Origin: Lachnospiraceae bacterium
Lineage (GTDB): Bacteria; Bacillota; Clostridia; Lachnospirales; Lachnospiraceae
Direction of reading: 5' to 3'
Length of the DNA stretch: 64,000 nt
Assembly (NCBI GenBank): GCA_022774705.1
Contig: JALFLM010000005.1
Location: 26,783-90,782 of the forward strand
The position numbers and the translations under genes are program-made. The notes beneath the pieces were generated by a model, which was given only the letters and a program-made list of their open reading frames with translations, had not been told where the DNA came from and did no database searches. Below are positions 40,219 through 50,194 of this stretch, in pieces (positions within the stretch are counted from its first letter, which is position 1; each line of letters starts with the position of its first letter).

Positions 40219-40737
40219 ATGAACAGACTACTCGTTGTTGTTGATATGCAGAACGACTTTGTTGACGGTTCTCTTGGTACTGCCCGGGCCCGGGAGATTG
40301 TGCCGGCTGTTGTACATAAAGTTCAGGAAGAAGCAGCTGCAGGATCTGCCATTGTATTTACGAAGGACACCCACGGAACTGATTACCTGGAGACTCAGGA
40401 GGGCAGGAAACTTCCCGTGGTCCACTGTGTAAAGGGAACTCCCGGCTGGGAACTGGTCCCCGGGCTGCTTCCCCTTGCAGAAGGCAGAAAGATCATCGAA
40501 AAAAACACCTTTGGAAGCACCATGCTGGCTCATCTGGCAGGTAAAATGAAATTTGATGAAATCGAACTGATCGGTCTGTGTACCGATATCTGTGTCATTT
40601 CCAATGCCATGATCCTCAAAGCCGCTTTACCGGAGGCAGTTGTCCGCGTCTGTGCTTCCTGCTGTGCCGGTGTCACCCCCGAAAGCCATCAGAATGCCCT
40701 GGAAGCCATGAAAATGTGCCAGATTGAAGTGATATAA
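40219..40737 (+). CDS. Cysteine hydrolase / isochorismatase family (nicotinamidase-like)
   Basis: 172-aa ORF: VVDMQNDFVDGSLGT, FTKDTHGTDYLETQEG, IELIGLCTDICVISNAMILKAALPE. Confidence 0.9.
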   Translation: MNRLLVVVDMQNDFVDGSLGTARAREIVPAVVHKVQEEAAAGSAIVFTKDTHGTDYLETQEGRKLPVVHCVKGTPGWELVPGLLPLAEGRKIIEKNTFGSTMLAHLAGKMKFDEIELIGLCTDICVISNAMILKAALPEAVVRVCASCCAGVTPESHQNALEAMKMCQIEVI

Positions 40738-40755
40738 AGAATTGAGGTTATAAAG

Positions 40756-42012
40756 ATGGATTACATTACCACATATAAAAAGGTTCATTTTACCCCTCTT
40801 GATCCCAGGCCGGAGGATATTCTCATAGAAGATATTGCCCATTCCCTTTCTCTTATGACCAGGGCGAACGGCCATTTCCCCGCATTTCATTCGGTAGCCC
40901 AGCACTGCATCGAATGCTGCGAGGAAGCTCTGGCCAGAAATTTCGGCACGCGGACAGCTCTGGCCTGTCTGCTTCATGATGCAGGTGAAGCTTATCTGGC
41001 GGACATTACCCGTCCTGTCAAAAAGCACCTTACCGAATACCGTTCCATTGAAGAAGGCCTTCTGAATGCCATTTTCAGTAAATACCTAGGCGGTATTACA
41101 CAAGAGGAAAAAAATCAGGTCAGGCTCATGGATGATACCCTTCTGTACTATGAATTTTATCATTTTATGGGAGAAGAACTGATGGAAAAGCCATTTATCA
41201 CACAGATTCCCGATTTTTCGGAGCTGCCTTTTAAAACGGTGGAAAACCGTTATCTTGAACTGTTTCATGAACTTTACGGTAAGCTGAATTGTGGAATTGA
41301 ACTGATCTGCGCAGGGAATTTTACACCCCACGGGCATAAGATCCGCGGTGTACTGTTTGACATGGACGGACTCATCCTGGATACGGAAAAACTTTATACC
41401 CGCTTCTGGCAGGAAGCCGCTCACTGTCTGGGATATCCCATGACAAAAGAACAGGCTCTGGGCCTGCGCAGCATGAATCATACAGAAGGCGAGGCAAAAA
41501 TAAAATCATACTTCGGGCCGGACACGCCCTATCTGAAAATCCGCAGCAAACGGATCGAACTGATGGATGCCTTTGTGGAAAAGGAAGGGGTTTATCTGAA
41601 GCCGGGCATCCATGAACTTCTCGATTACCTGAAAAAACAGGGAATCAGAACAGCTGTCGCCACCTCATCCCCCATGGAAAGAACCGTGAAATATCTTTCC
41701 TCCGTCCATATGGAAAACAGCTTCGATGCCATAGTTACCGCATATATGGTGGAAAAAGGAAAGCCGGAGCCGGACATCTACATTTATGCCGCCCGGATGC
41801 TGGAGCTGGAGCCGGGTGACTGCCTGGCACTGGAAGACTCTCCCTCCGGACTGACCGCCGCATACAGGGCCGGCTGCCTGCCGGTTATGATACCCGATCA
41901 GGACCAGCCCTCAGAAGAAACGCGGAAACTGTTATTCGCCAAAGCCGACAGTCTCGATCTGATTCCGGAACTGATCGAACAGATCGGCAGGCAGCCATCT
42001 GATACTGACTGA
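40756..42012 (+). CDS. Fusion: YfbR-like HD phosphohydrolase + HAD phosphatase (beta-phosphoglucomutase-like)
   Basis: 418-aa ORF; N-terminal SVAQHCIECCE...LLHDAGEAYLADITRPVK; C-terminal RGVLFDMDGLILDTEKLY...VATSSPMERTVKY...KPEPDIYIYAA...LEDSPSGLTAAYRAGC. Confidence 0.92.
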   Translation: MDYITTYKKVHFTPLDPRPEDILIEDIAHSLSLMTRANGHFPAFHSVAQHCIECCEEALARNFGTRTALACLLHDAGEAYLADITRPVKKHLTEYRSIEEGLLNAIFSKYLGGITQEEKNQVRLMDDTLLYYEFYHFMGEELMEKPFITQIPDFSELPFKTVENRYLELFHELYGKLNCGIELICAGNFTPHGHKIRGVLFDMDGLILDTEKLYTRFWQEAAHCLGYPMTKEQALGLRSMNHTEGEAKIKSYFGPDTPYLKIRSKRIELMDAFVEKEGVYLKPGIHELLDYLKKQGIRTAVATSSPMERTVKYLSSVHMENSFDAIVTAYMVEKGKPEPDIYIYAARMLELEPGDCLALEDSPSGLTAAYRAGCLPVMIPDQDQPSEETRKLLFAKADSLDLIPELIEQIGRQPSDTD

Positions 42013-42070
42013 ACGGACAGCCGGACAGATAAGCAGACAGATCAACGAACAGATCAGTGATTATCTGATA

Positions 42071-42421
42071 CTACTGTTGTCTGTCATTGTAGATCAGTGC
42101 CATCATCTCCAGATCCTCATCATAGGGATTTTCCAGAGAATGCCACTGCCCCACCTCAATAATACATGCATCCCCGGGCCCCACTTCCGTGCGGCTCCTG
42201 TCATTATCCACAAAAATACCTTTCCCGGACAGGATAAAGTAGGGTTCCGTATTTGTTACGTGCTGATGCCAGCCAATGCTGCTGTGGGGCTTTACCACCA
42301 CTTTCGCATACAGGCTTCCATGACCCAGAAGTTCCTTCTCCTGCAGCACATGATAAAATACTACGGAGCCTTCTCCTCCACGGGCATTTTTTACTTCTAC
42401 CGGTTCTGTTTTACGTACCAT
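42071..42421 (-). CDS. Cupin domain protein
   Basis: VVKPHSSIGWHQHVTNTEPYFILSGKGIFVDNDRSRTEVGPGDACIIEVGQWHSLEN; start at MVRKTEPVEVK after a GGAGG RBS. Confidence 0.9.
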   Translation of the reverse strand: MVRKTEPVEVKNARGGEGSVVFYHVLQEKELLGHGSLYAKVVVKPHSSIGWHQHVTNTEPYFILSGKGIFVDNDRSRTEVGPGDACIIEVGQWHSLENPYDEDLEMMALIYNDRQQ

Positions 42422-42473
42422 AGATACCTCCTTCTGCAACTTCAGAATAATCAGATCTTTTAATCCGATGGTT

Positions 42474-44618
42474 TTATTTCAATCCGATTGCGCAGACAAT
42501 TTCCGCAAACGAATCATATTCATTGACTGTCGTTTCCTCATTCCGGGAAACCATGGAACTGTTGGTTACATAAACCTCTGATACATCTTCACACAAAGGT
42601 CTGCAGAAATCACCTTCCATAATATCCTCCAGCATTTCCTTTACCAGTTCAACCCTGTGCGCATCATCATCCGTCTCCCGGATCTGTTCAAAAAGCAGAT
42701 CCGCGTATCCGTTCTGGTGATGGAAACAGTTCTTCTCTCCACCGTATTTCAGATAGTCTTCCATATCATAATCCGTCAGACCGGACAATCTGCCGATCCA
42801 CAGATCAAACGCGGCTGTAGGAATTGTGGCTTCCATCTCGCCTTCCGTATATTCCTTCAGATCCACCTGCGCCCCCAGCTCTTCCATATCGGCCTTCAGC
42901 TTCCATGCAATTGCTTTGATGCAGTCCGGCAGTTCCTCTGAAATCCCCATGTTCAGCTTCAGCTGCTCACCTTCTCTGGTCAGGCCGTTCTCATCTTTCT
43001 GGTATCCTTCGGAAGCAAAAGCGGCTGCGGCTGCTTCTGTACTGTATTCATACAGATCCTCCTCTGTATCCCGGGAAAGCTTCCCGATATCGGGATAACA
43101 GAAGCTGAGACGTGTCACAGGCCAGGTCTGAGGCATCAGTTCAACCAGACCGGAAACAGTTCCCTTGCTGCTGCTTCCTGCATTTTCAAGTATCTGCGAA
43201 ATCTCCTCCCCGGACACACTCAGAAGAGATTTATCGACCAGAGACATGATTCCCGCTCTGACACCGGCCCGATTTACAATATCCGTATTGATGCCCAGAT
43301 AATAGAAACCGCTACCCTGAACAGGAGTAACCTGAAACCGATCCGATGCATCCATCTCATCCCTCATCTCCAGGGAAGCCATTGCAATGGTACCATCCTT
43401 CAGCGCCTGACTCTTTTCTCCCTGCGCTGTATTTCTGATCTTCACATACCCTGCAGAAGCTTTCATACGGCTGTTATCGGATGCCTTCAGTGATGCAGAG
43501 CCTTCTTTATACACATACAGAGCAAAAGGACCGCTTCCTACAGGAGAACCATTCAGCTTCTTCAGTTCTTCAATACCGCCCTTTTCATAACCTGCGCCGT
43601 AATATTTTTCCGAAAGAACGGGAATCACCGTCATTGCGCGAATCGTTCCGGTATCCACAGCTGATTCAAAGGTAACAGTACAGATGTAATCATCCACCCT
43701 TTTTATGCCTTCAATCTCCTCCACTTCAATCCCGCCGGACAGAATATCATCATGTGCTTTTTTCTGATAATAGGTATAGGGATCATAGGAGAAGGAATAA
43801 TGCTCGTATTCACATTTTGCCAGCAGTTCCAGAAGCGCATCGGGATCATCTTCAATACCGGCGGTATCGTAGCCGTTGCTTTGAAGATATCCAACCCATG
43901 TGGTGCCATTACCGTCAAGATTCCCCGGCAGATTACCGTCAAACCAGCCGTTCAGCTTCGTATCGATCAGATAGGCAATAAAATCCTCTTCCGAAATCTT
44001 TTTATCCGAATACGTCCTGCTGAGGTTCTTTTTGTACGCCGCCACATCTTCTGTGTCATAATAATATTCCTGCATTCCCTTCACAGGAACTTCAGACAGA
44101 GAATATCTGCCTGTGTAATAGGGATCCGCCATCAGCTTCCATGTAAAGATTACATCATCAATCGTCATATCCGTTCCATCGGAAAATTTCAGGCCTTTAT
44201 TCAAAATCAGCTGATAACTTACTGTTTTATCAGCATCATCCTCTCCACCGGCCACGCCATTTTCGCCGGCATCTGTTTCTTCCGATGCATCTTCTGCAGA
44301 ATCTGCCGCTTCAAAATGCCCTGCAGCATCTTCCGGTTTCCCCAGTTCATCAACCGTACATATGGTATCAAATATCAGGTCACACACCTTCTGATCCGCT
44401 TCCGACTCTGCAAACAGCGGGTTAAATATTCCGCTGAGTCCTTCCGCTCCGATCAGAATTGCTTCCTGATCATCAATATCCGTCACAGAAGTCATCCCTT
44501 CCGTGATTTTTTCCGTTTCTGCCGGCACTTCCGTCTGACCCGTCCTGCTGCATCCAACTGCCGGCAGCACGGCCATAAGACCTGCCATCATCAAAGCTGC
44601 TGTTCTCTCTCCTTTCAT
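42474..44618 (-). CDS. Extracellular solute-binding protein family 5-like lipoprotein
   Basis: 714-aa ORF; lipobox-like LPAVGCSRTG; LNKGLKFSDGTDMTIDDVIFTWKLMADPYYTG. Confidence 0.88.
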   Translation of the reverse strand: MKGERTAALMMAGLMAVLPAVGCSRTGQTEVPAETEKITEGMTSVTDIDDQEAILIGAEGLSGIFNPLFAESEADQKVCDLIFDTICTVDELGKPEDAAGHFEAADSAEDASEETDAGENGVAGGEDDADKTVSYQLILNKGLKFSDGTDMTIDDVIFTWKLMADPYYTGRYSLSEVPVKGMQEYYYDTEDVAAYKKNLSRTYSDKKISEEDFIAYLIDTKLNGWFDGNLPGNLDGNGTTWVGYLQSNGYDTAGIEDDPDALLELLAKCEYEHYSFSYDPYTYYQKKAHDDILSGGIEVEEIEGIKRVDDYICTVTFESAVDTGTIRAMTVIPVLSEKYYGAGYEKGGIEELKKLNGSPVGSGPFALYVYKEGSASLKASDNSRMKASAGYVKIRNTAQGEKSQALKDGTIAMASLEMRDEMDASDRFQVTPVQGSGFYYLGINTDIVNRAGVRAGIMSLVDKSLLSVSGEEISQILENAGSSSKGTVSGLVELMPQTWPVTRLSFCYPDIGKLSRDTEEDLYEYSTEAAAAAFASEGYQKDENGLTREGEQLKLNMGISEELPDCIKAIAWKLKADMEELGAQVDLKEYTEGEMEATIPTAAFDLWIGRLSGLTDYDMEDYLKYGGEKNCFHHQNGYADLLFEQIRETDDDAHRVELVKEMLEDIMEGDFCRPLCEDVSEVYVTNSSMVSRNEETTVNEYDSFAEIVCAIGLK

Positions 44619-46843
44619 TCTTTGCCTTCCCTTTCATATCTATCCGGGGCACCGTGAACTTCCATCTCCTGATTCATCAGCTCCCGCTCATAGATATACG
44701 GTTCAGTACAGCTCAGAGACTTCTGCCATACTGTAACTTCGTCTCCGGGCTCCAGTTCAATAGCCTCCACTTCCAGCGTCATGGCGCTGCTGTACCAGGT
44801 CGTGCATGCCTTATCATTGACGTAAACCTTACTGTAACGGGTAAAATTCTGTCCGTGTATTTTAATGCCGCCTTCAGGCGTTGCCTCCACGCTGCTGATG
44901 GTGATCGGCTCAATACCCATCTGAAGCTCGGTAGCCTGATAGGGATTCTCACCATTATAGCATAGGCGGTCTCCATAAAGGATATCGTATTCCAGTTCTT
45001 TCAGACCCTCCAGGTACTCCTCCCGGGTAATTCTGCCTTCCTGCACCTGCTTTCTGTAATTCTGATGGTAGGCATTGATCACACCATCCCTGATTCCCAT
45101 GGATTCCAGAACCGTGGAACCGGTCTCGTATGCCTCCAGATCCTGATTTTTGTATTTCAGACCCATGTTGTTCCAGATAAAATACTCTGTCTGGTATACC
45201 GTGCCGGAAGTCAGGCTTTCTTCCGTCAGATTCAGACTGGGAAGATGATCCCCGTACATCACCAGTATCGTATCCTCTCCGCTTTCCTTAAGCATATCGA
45301 CCAGCTGACCCACAAACTGATCCATCTCATACACCTGATTGGCGTAATAGGAAATCTGATTCAGGTACGCTTCATCCTCGATCACCGTACTGGAGACCGT
45401 CACATGTCTTTCATAATCCAGCTCCGGATCGGAAGGATAGCTTCCGTGTCCCTGAACGGATACAGCATAGACAAAATCCGGCTCCTCCGTGGAATCCAGT
45501 GCTTTTTTGATCTCATCTGTCAGTACCACATCCTTTGCCCAGTTCATGGGTGTAAAGTACTGAGGCCACATGTATTCCAGCGAAGTAAATGTATCAAAGC
45601 CCATGTTTCTGTAAACATTGTTCCTGCCGTAAAAAGCGCCTACATGATTATGCACCGCATGAGCGGAATAACCATTCTCCGTCAGATTGTAAGCCAGTGT
45701 CTCACAGGTCGTTTTCTTGAGAATCGTTTTATATGGATATTCACCGGCTCCGAAATCATCGATATTCATGCCGGTCAGCACTTCAAACTCTGTATTTACG
45801 GTACCTGCACCGATAACGGGAACATTGAAAAATCCGGATCCGCAGGTTTCCATCAGTTTTGTAAAATTGGGAATCGGGTTCTGTGAAAATGTCACATTCT
45901 TCAAACGGTTGATATCAAAAAATGATTCCAGCTGCACGATCACCACATTGGGCCTGCTCTGTTCCTTTTCCGGCTTGCCGGCTTCGGTACTTTCCTCAGA
46001 GGAACTCTGACCGGATTCTCCGGGATCCACCAGAGTCTCGATCATCTCCGGAGAATAATCAGCCGGTTTACTCACACCCACATCCACCAGGCTGTTCACA
46101 AAACAGTAAACAAAGCCGTTTTTCCTGTAGGACTGGGACAGCTCATGGAACTGTGTTTCCACGCCGCCCACATACCAGCTGACATTGAAGCAGCCCCAGG
46201 TCAGAGCAGCCGTGCCGCAGATTGCAAGGACGGAGCATATATAATTCACTTTCCTGCACTCCAGGGGAGCTTTTATAAAACAGTAAATAATCAGTACAAC
46301 AGCCAGAATGATAACCAGCACCAGCAGCACCGTCTCGAAAACATTCAGGTATTTGGCAATGATGCCGAACAGGTCCGTTACCAGAGCCAGATCGTTGCCT
46401 GTCAGCGGCGTAACCCGGTTGCACAGGAGAACAAAATTGCCGAATGCACAGAACGTCCATATGAGGCAGAAAGTCAGAATCACTCCCAGCCGCTTCTTAA
46501 ACAGAAGCGCAATGGTAAATGAGGTACTGATGATCATCACATTGCACAGATAGGCCCACGGATGTCTGATCAGAAATTCAAAGCCACCTGTCAGGGATTT
46601 GTATCCCAGACATTCATAGATAAATACCAAAATAACCGGCAGAAGTACATAGAGAGAAAGGTAGCGCTTTACCTTGTATTTTGTCGAATGTTTATCAACA
46701 AAACTGGTCAGACGGCTTTTGTCCGCATTCTGCTGACGCCTGATCCGTTCTTTGCGGTTTTTGCGTTCACTGGATCTGCTTATGTATATACCATGCTTAT
46801 CTGACTTTTTCTTATCAAAAATTCTATCATCTTTTTTCATCAT
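44615..46843 (-). CDS. LTA synthase family sulfatase-fold protein with C-terminal IPT/TIG-like extension
   Basis: 742-aa ORF; 5 TM region, NVVIVQLESFFDINRL, GAGTVNTEFEVLTGM, VMYGDHLPSLNL; C-terminal ITISSVEATPEGGIKIHGQNFTRYSKVYVNDKACTTWYSSAMTLEVEA. Confidence 0.9.
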   Translation of the reverse strand: MMKKDDRIFDKKKSDKHGIYISRSSERKNRKERIRRQQNADKSRLTSFVDKHSTKYKVKRYLSLYVLLPVILVFIYECLGYKSLTGGFEFLIRHPWAYLCNVMIISTSFTIALLFKKRLGVILTFCLIWTFCAFGNFVLLCNRVTPLTGNDLALVTDLFGIIAKYLNVFETVLLVLVIILAVVLIIYCFIKAPLECRKVNYICSVLAICGTAALTWGCFNVSWYVGGVETQFHELSQSYRKNGFVYCFVNSLVDVGVSKPADYSPEMIETLVDPGESGQSSSEESTEAGKPEKEQSRPNVVIVQLESFFDINRLKNVTFSQNPIPNFTKLMETCGSGFFNVPVIGAGTVNTEFEVLTGMNIDDFGAGEYPYKTILKKTTCETLAYNLTENGYSAHAVHNHVGAFYGRNNVYRNMGFDTFTSLEYMWPQYFTPMNWAKDVVLTDEIKKALDSTEEPDFVYAVSVQGHGSYPSDPELDYERHVTVSSTVIEDEAYLNQISYYANQVYEMDQFVGQLVDMLKESGEDTILVMYGDHLPSLNLTEESLTSGTVYQTEYFIWNNMGLKYKNQDLEAYETGSTVLESMGIRDGVINAYHQNYRKQVQEGRITREEYLEGLKELEYDILYGDRLCYNGENPYQATELQMGIEPITISSVEATPEGGIKIHGQNFTRYSKVYVNDKACTTWYSSAMTLEVEAIELEPGDEVTVWQKSLSCTEPYIYERELMNQEMEVHGAPDRYEREGKE

Positions 46844-47864
46844 TACACACCTTATTATTTTCCACGGTTTTCATCTTCTCTTCCGGATCGTTCTTCATCC
46901 TTTTATCCGGATTTTCTTTCAGTCCTTCACGCAGTTCCTCCAGAAAACCGGGCAGCTGCGCATATCTGGCACCCGGATTCCGTCTCAGCATCAGCCTTTT
47001 ATCCCTGCTGAGCTGCCTTTTCAGCCGGTCATTCCAGACCTCAAGAGAAAGCCGGATCCGACCCAGTTCTTCAAAATGTTCCCCGGATATCCGGTCTTTA
47101 TCTCTGGCAGCAAGAGTCTGTTCCTTCAATGCATCCACACGGGCAGACAGATTGGAAATGGTATCCTGAAGCCGTTCCTTTAAGTTGATCTCCACTCCCA
47201 GACGGCTCTCCATCCTGTCTCCCAGACGGCCGATAAGCAGCTCCGATTTCTCCTCCAGCTCAGCTCTGGCAAATGTATCAATAATCTCAATGCGCCGCTT
47301 CATATGTCCCAGTTCAGTACGCATACGCTCCGCCTGTATGATCAGATCCCTGATATCCAGAGCAGTCTTCAGAGAAGCGGTAAAATCAGCTGCTGCCACC
47401 ATGGAAATAATCAGCGCCCCGGCACTTACCAGAATGGACGGCAGTCCCAGAACCAGTTTTTCAAAAGGCTTGTGCATGCCGTAAATAAGTGCCAGACTCA
47501 GAAATCCCCAGGCAATACTGGAACTAAGACAGATATGACCCTGAATATTATATTTCTTATTGCTGTAATCCCAGTAACGCACCTTGAACAGTGCCTCCAT
47601 AACCACACCTGCCAGATATTCCAGTATGGTGGCAGCGATCATGCCTGTAATATATACCATAACCGGCATATCGCGAAACGGCAGAGCCGCAAACAGAACT
47701 GTAATAGCACCGCTTCCGTACAGAGGCAGCAGCGGCCCGTGCATGAAGCCCCGGTTTACCAGCTGGTGTCTGCAGATGGACACATAGGCCGATTCAAAGC
47801 ACCATCCCAGAAAACAGTATATGTAAAAGAAAATAAACCATTGGGATATCGTATATTCATACAT
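46827..47864 (-). CDS. Putative ABC transporter permease (CmpB/type IV-like) membrane protein
   Basis: FFYIYCFLGWCFESAYVSICRHQLVNRGFMHGPLLPLYGSGAI...YWDYSNKKYNIQGHICLSSSIAWGFLSL. Confidence 0.85.
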   Translation of the reverse strand: MYEYTISQWFIFFYIYCFLGWCFESAYVSICRHQLVNRGFMHGPLLPLYGSGAITVLFAALPFRDMPVMVYITGMIAATILEYLAGVVMEALFKVRYWDYSNKKYNIQGHICLSSSIAWGFLSLALIYGMHKPFEKLVLGLPSILVSAGALIISMVAAADFTASLKTALDIRDLIIQAERMRTELGHMKRRIEIIDTFARAELEEKSELLIGRLGDRMESRLGVEINLKERLQDTISNLSARVDALKEQTLAARDKDRISGEHFEELGRIRLSLEVWNDRLKRQLSRDKRLMLRRNPGARYAQLPGFLEELREGLKENPDKRMKNDPEEKMKTVENNKVCNDEKR

Positions 47865-48194
47865 AAAAATTCTGCTCCTCACATTATCCTGTAAAAGATA
47901 TCCTTAATCATAAGTTATTATAATCGTATCTTATACTCATCCATCTCTTATATTTACCCCCCGTTTTCCATTTTGTCAACTGCTCTTCACTTAAAGTTCA
48001 CGTCTTAAACAAATATTTTACATTCTTTTCATTTTTCTTAAGAAAGTTTAATTTTTATCGTAAATCTTTTCCACGGGGAAATCTGTGTAAAATCCGCAGA
48101 TAAATTCATGATATATTTCACTTGACCCGGCTTCATTTCCAGCTTATGATGGGTACAGGATTGTAATACATTTTTTATCAACAGGAGGTTTCCT

Positions 48195-50132
48195 ATGTCA
48201 AAAACAGATTACAGCAACGCCCATAAGCTTGCCGTACGTGATTACCGGTTCCGGGTTGCAAAGGGTGAATACCCCTACCTCCCTGTTCTGGATGACATTC
48301 TTCGTTCTACTTCTATTGCAGGTGAAAGCAATCTGGGACTGGTGGACATTCCACTGGATTTCATCGTGGGAACCAGTACCGCCGGTCGTACCAATTCCTT
48401 CTCCAGCAATTTTCTCCCGCTTCTGGAGGAAACTTCTGAATTTGCCTGCAAATGGAGCAGCCTCAGTACCGCACATCTGGAGGAAGGAATCCGCGATCCC
48501 ATCAAGGTTTACGAATTCATGAACCGTTACTATGTGGTGGAAGGCAACAAGCGCGTCAGCGTTCTTAAATATTTCGGTGCCGACAGCATCCATGCCTATG
48601 TGACCCGTATCCTGCCTCAGCGCAACGATTCCCGCGAGAACAGGCTTTATTACGAATATGTGGATTTTTACCGGGATTCCGGTATCAACTATGTGGAATT
48701 TTCAAAGATCGGCAGTTATAAACTTCTGCTGGATAAGATGGGTAAACAGCCCGGTGATATCTGGAGCACAGAGGATAAAATGGATTTCGCTTCCGCCTAT
48801 CATTATTTTGCCAAGCGCTTCCGGGCAAAGGTCAGCAAAAAACTGCCGCTTACACCAGGTGACGGTTTCCTGACCTGTGTAAAGGTTTACGGATATGAAA
48901 AGATGAAGAATGCCACGGAGGATGAGATCAACAAGGTTCTGGAAAAGCTGAAAGAAGAACTGATTGCTTCCGCCATGGATAAACCCATGGAACTGTCCAT
49001 GCAGCCTGTCAATGAGAAAAAAACCGGCCTGACCAAAAAGCTGATCAGCAATATCCTGCCCACCTCCCAGCCGAAGATGAAGGTTGCTTTCATTTACGAC
49101 AAGCGCCCTGATGTCTCCCCCTGGATCTACAGTCATGAGATGGGGCGGATGCATCTGAATGAAGTTATGGGTGACCGGGTGGAAACCACCGCATTCACCT
49201 ATATCAATACGGAAGAGCTTGCGGATAAGGCTCTGCATGGAATTATCGAACAGGGATATACTACCATTTTCGTAATTGCTCCTCAGCTGATCGATTCCTG
49301 TGTGCGGGCGGCCGTGGATTACCCGGAGGTGCGGATCCTCAACTGTTCCCTGAACACCTCCTACCACAGTATCCGTACCTATTATTCCAGGATTCATGAA
49401 GCCAAGTTTCTGACCGGTGTTGTGGCCGGTGCCATGTGCGAAGACGGACGGATCGGTTACCTGGCTGATTACCCTCTGTACGGTGCAATCGCCGGCATCA
49501 ACGCCTTTGCTCAGGGTGCCCGCATGGTCAATCCCCGGGCGAAGATTTATCTGAATTGGACCTGTCTGAAGGATACCGATCCGCTGGCTCTGTTCCGTCA
49601 GGAAAATATCCGCTTCATCTCGGGTCTGGACAATATCAAGCCCCAGAATGCTTCCAGAGAATTCGGACTGTATATGCTGGATGACGATACCCGAGAGAAT
49701 CTGGTGCTTCCTGTATGGCACTGGGGTATTTTCTATGAGCGCCTGATCCGGGAAATTCTGAACGGTACCTGGAAGGAGGAGGAGCCTGCCGAAACTGAAG
49801 TCAGCCGAAAAGCCATCAATTACTGGTGGGGCATGTCAGCCGGTGTCATCGATGTCATCTGCTCCTCCAAAGTACCTGCTGCCACACAACGTATGGTGGA
49901 GATTTTCAAGCACGGTATTATCACCGGCTTCTGCTCCCCTCTGGGCGGCACTATAACCGATCAGAACGGTGTACAGCACGATGGCGGAGCCGGTTTCAGC
50001 CCGGAGGACCTGATGAAGATGAACTGGCTGGCTGACAATATTATCGGATCCATCCCTGAAAACTGGTCCCTGAAGGACGAAAGTGTACCCTTAGTTAAAG
50101 CATCCGGTATTATGAAAAACGACCTGGAATAA
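48195..50132 (+). CDS. Cytosolic fusion: N-terminal ParB/sulfiredoxin-like domain + C-terminal BMP-type periplasmic-binding domain
   Basis: 645-aa ORF without signal peptide; ParB-like GLVDIPLDFIVGT...EEGIRDPIKVYEFMNRYYVVEGNKRVSVLKYFG; BMP-like KMKVAFIYDKRPDVSPWIYSHEMGR...GVVAGAMCEDGRIGYLADYPLYGAIAGINAFAQGARMVNP. Confidence 0.82.
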   Translation: MSKTDYSNAHKLAVRDYRFRVAKGEYPYLPVLDDILRSTSIAGESNLGLVDIPLDFIVGTSTAGRTNSFSSNFLPLLEETSEFACKWSSLSTAHLEEGIRDPIKVYEFMNRYYVVEGNKRVSVLKYFGADSIHAYVTRILPQRNDSRENRLYYEYVDFYRDSGINYVEFSKIGSYKLLLDKMGKQPGDIWSTEDKMDFASAYHYFAKRFRAKVSKKLPLTPGDGFLTCVKVYGYEKMKNATEDEINKVLEKLKEELIASAMDKPMELSMQPVNEKKTGLTKKLISNILPTSQPKMKVAFIYDKRPDVSPWIYSHEMGRMHLNEVMGDRVETTAFTYINTEELADKALHGIIEQGYTTIFVIAPQLIDSCVRAAVDYPEVRILNCSLNTSYHSIRTYYSRIHEAKFLTGVVAGAMCEDGRIGYLADYPLYGAIAGINAFAQGARMVNPRAKIYLNWTCLKDTDPLALFRQENIRFISGLDNIKPQNASREFGLYMLDDDTRENLVLPVWHWGIFYERLIREILNGTWKEEEPAETEVSRKAINYWWGMSAGVIDVICSSKVPAATQRMVEIFKHGIITGFCSPLGGTITDQNGVQHDGGAGFSPEDLMKMNWLADNIIGSIPENWSLKDESVPLVKASGIMKNDLE

Positions 50133-50194
50133 ACCGGTATCTGTTTCCCCCTGAACAGATGCATAAATCCAAAATAATAAATTTTTATAAAATT

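Noticed and set aside
43752-44657. 301-aa plus-strand ORF (and similar 45065-45886, 1251-1961)
   Set aside because: Antisense shadows of conserved genes.
48702-49721. 339-aa minus-strand ORF inside the ParB-BMP gene
   Set aside because: Antisense to a strongly supported gene; no recognisable domain, low-plausibility composition. Treated as spurious.
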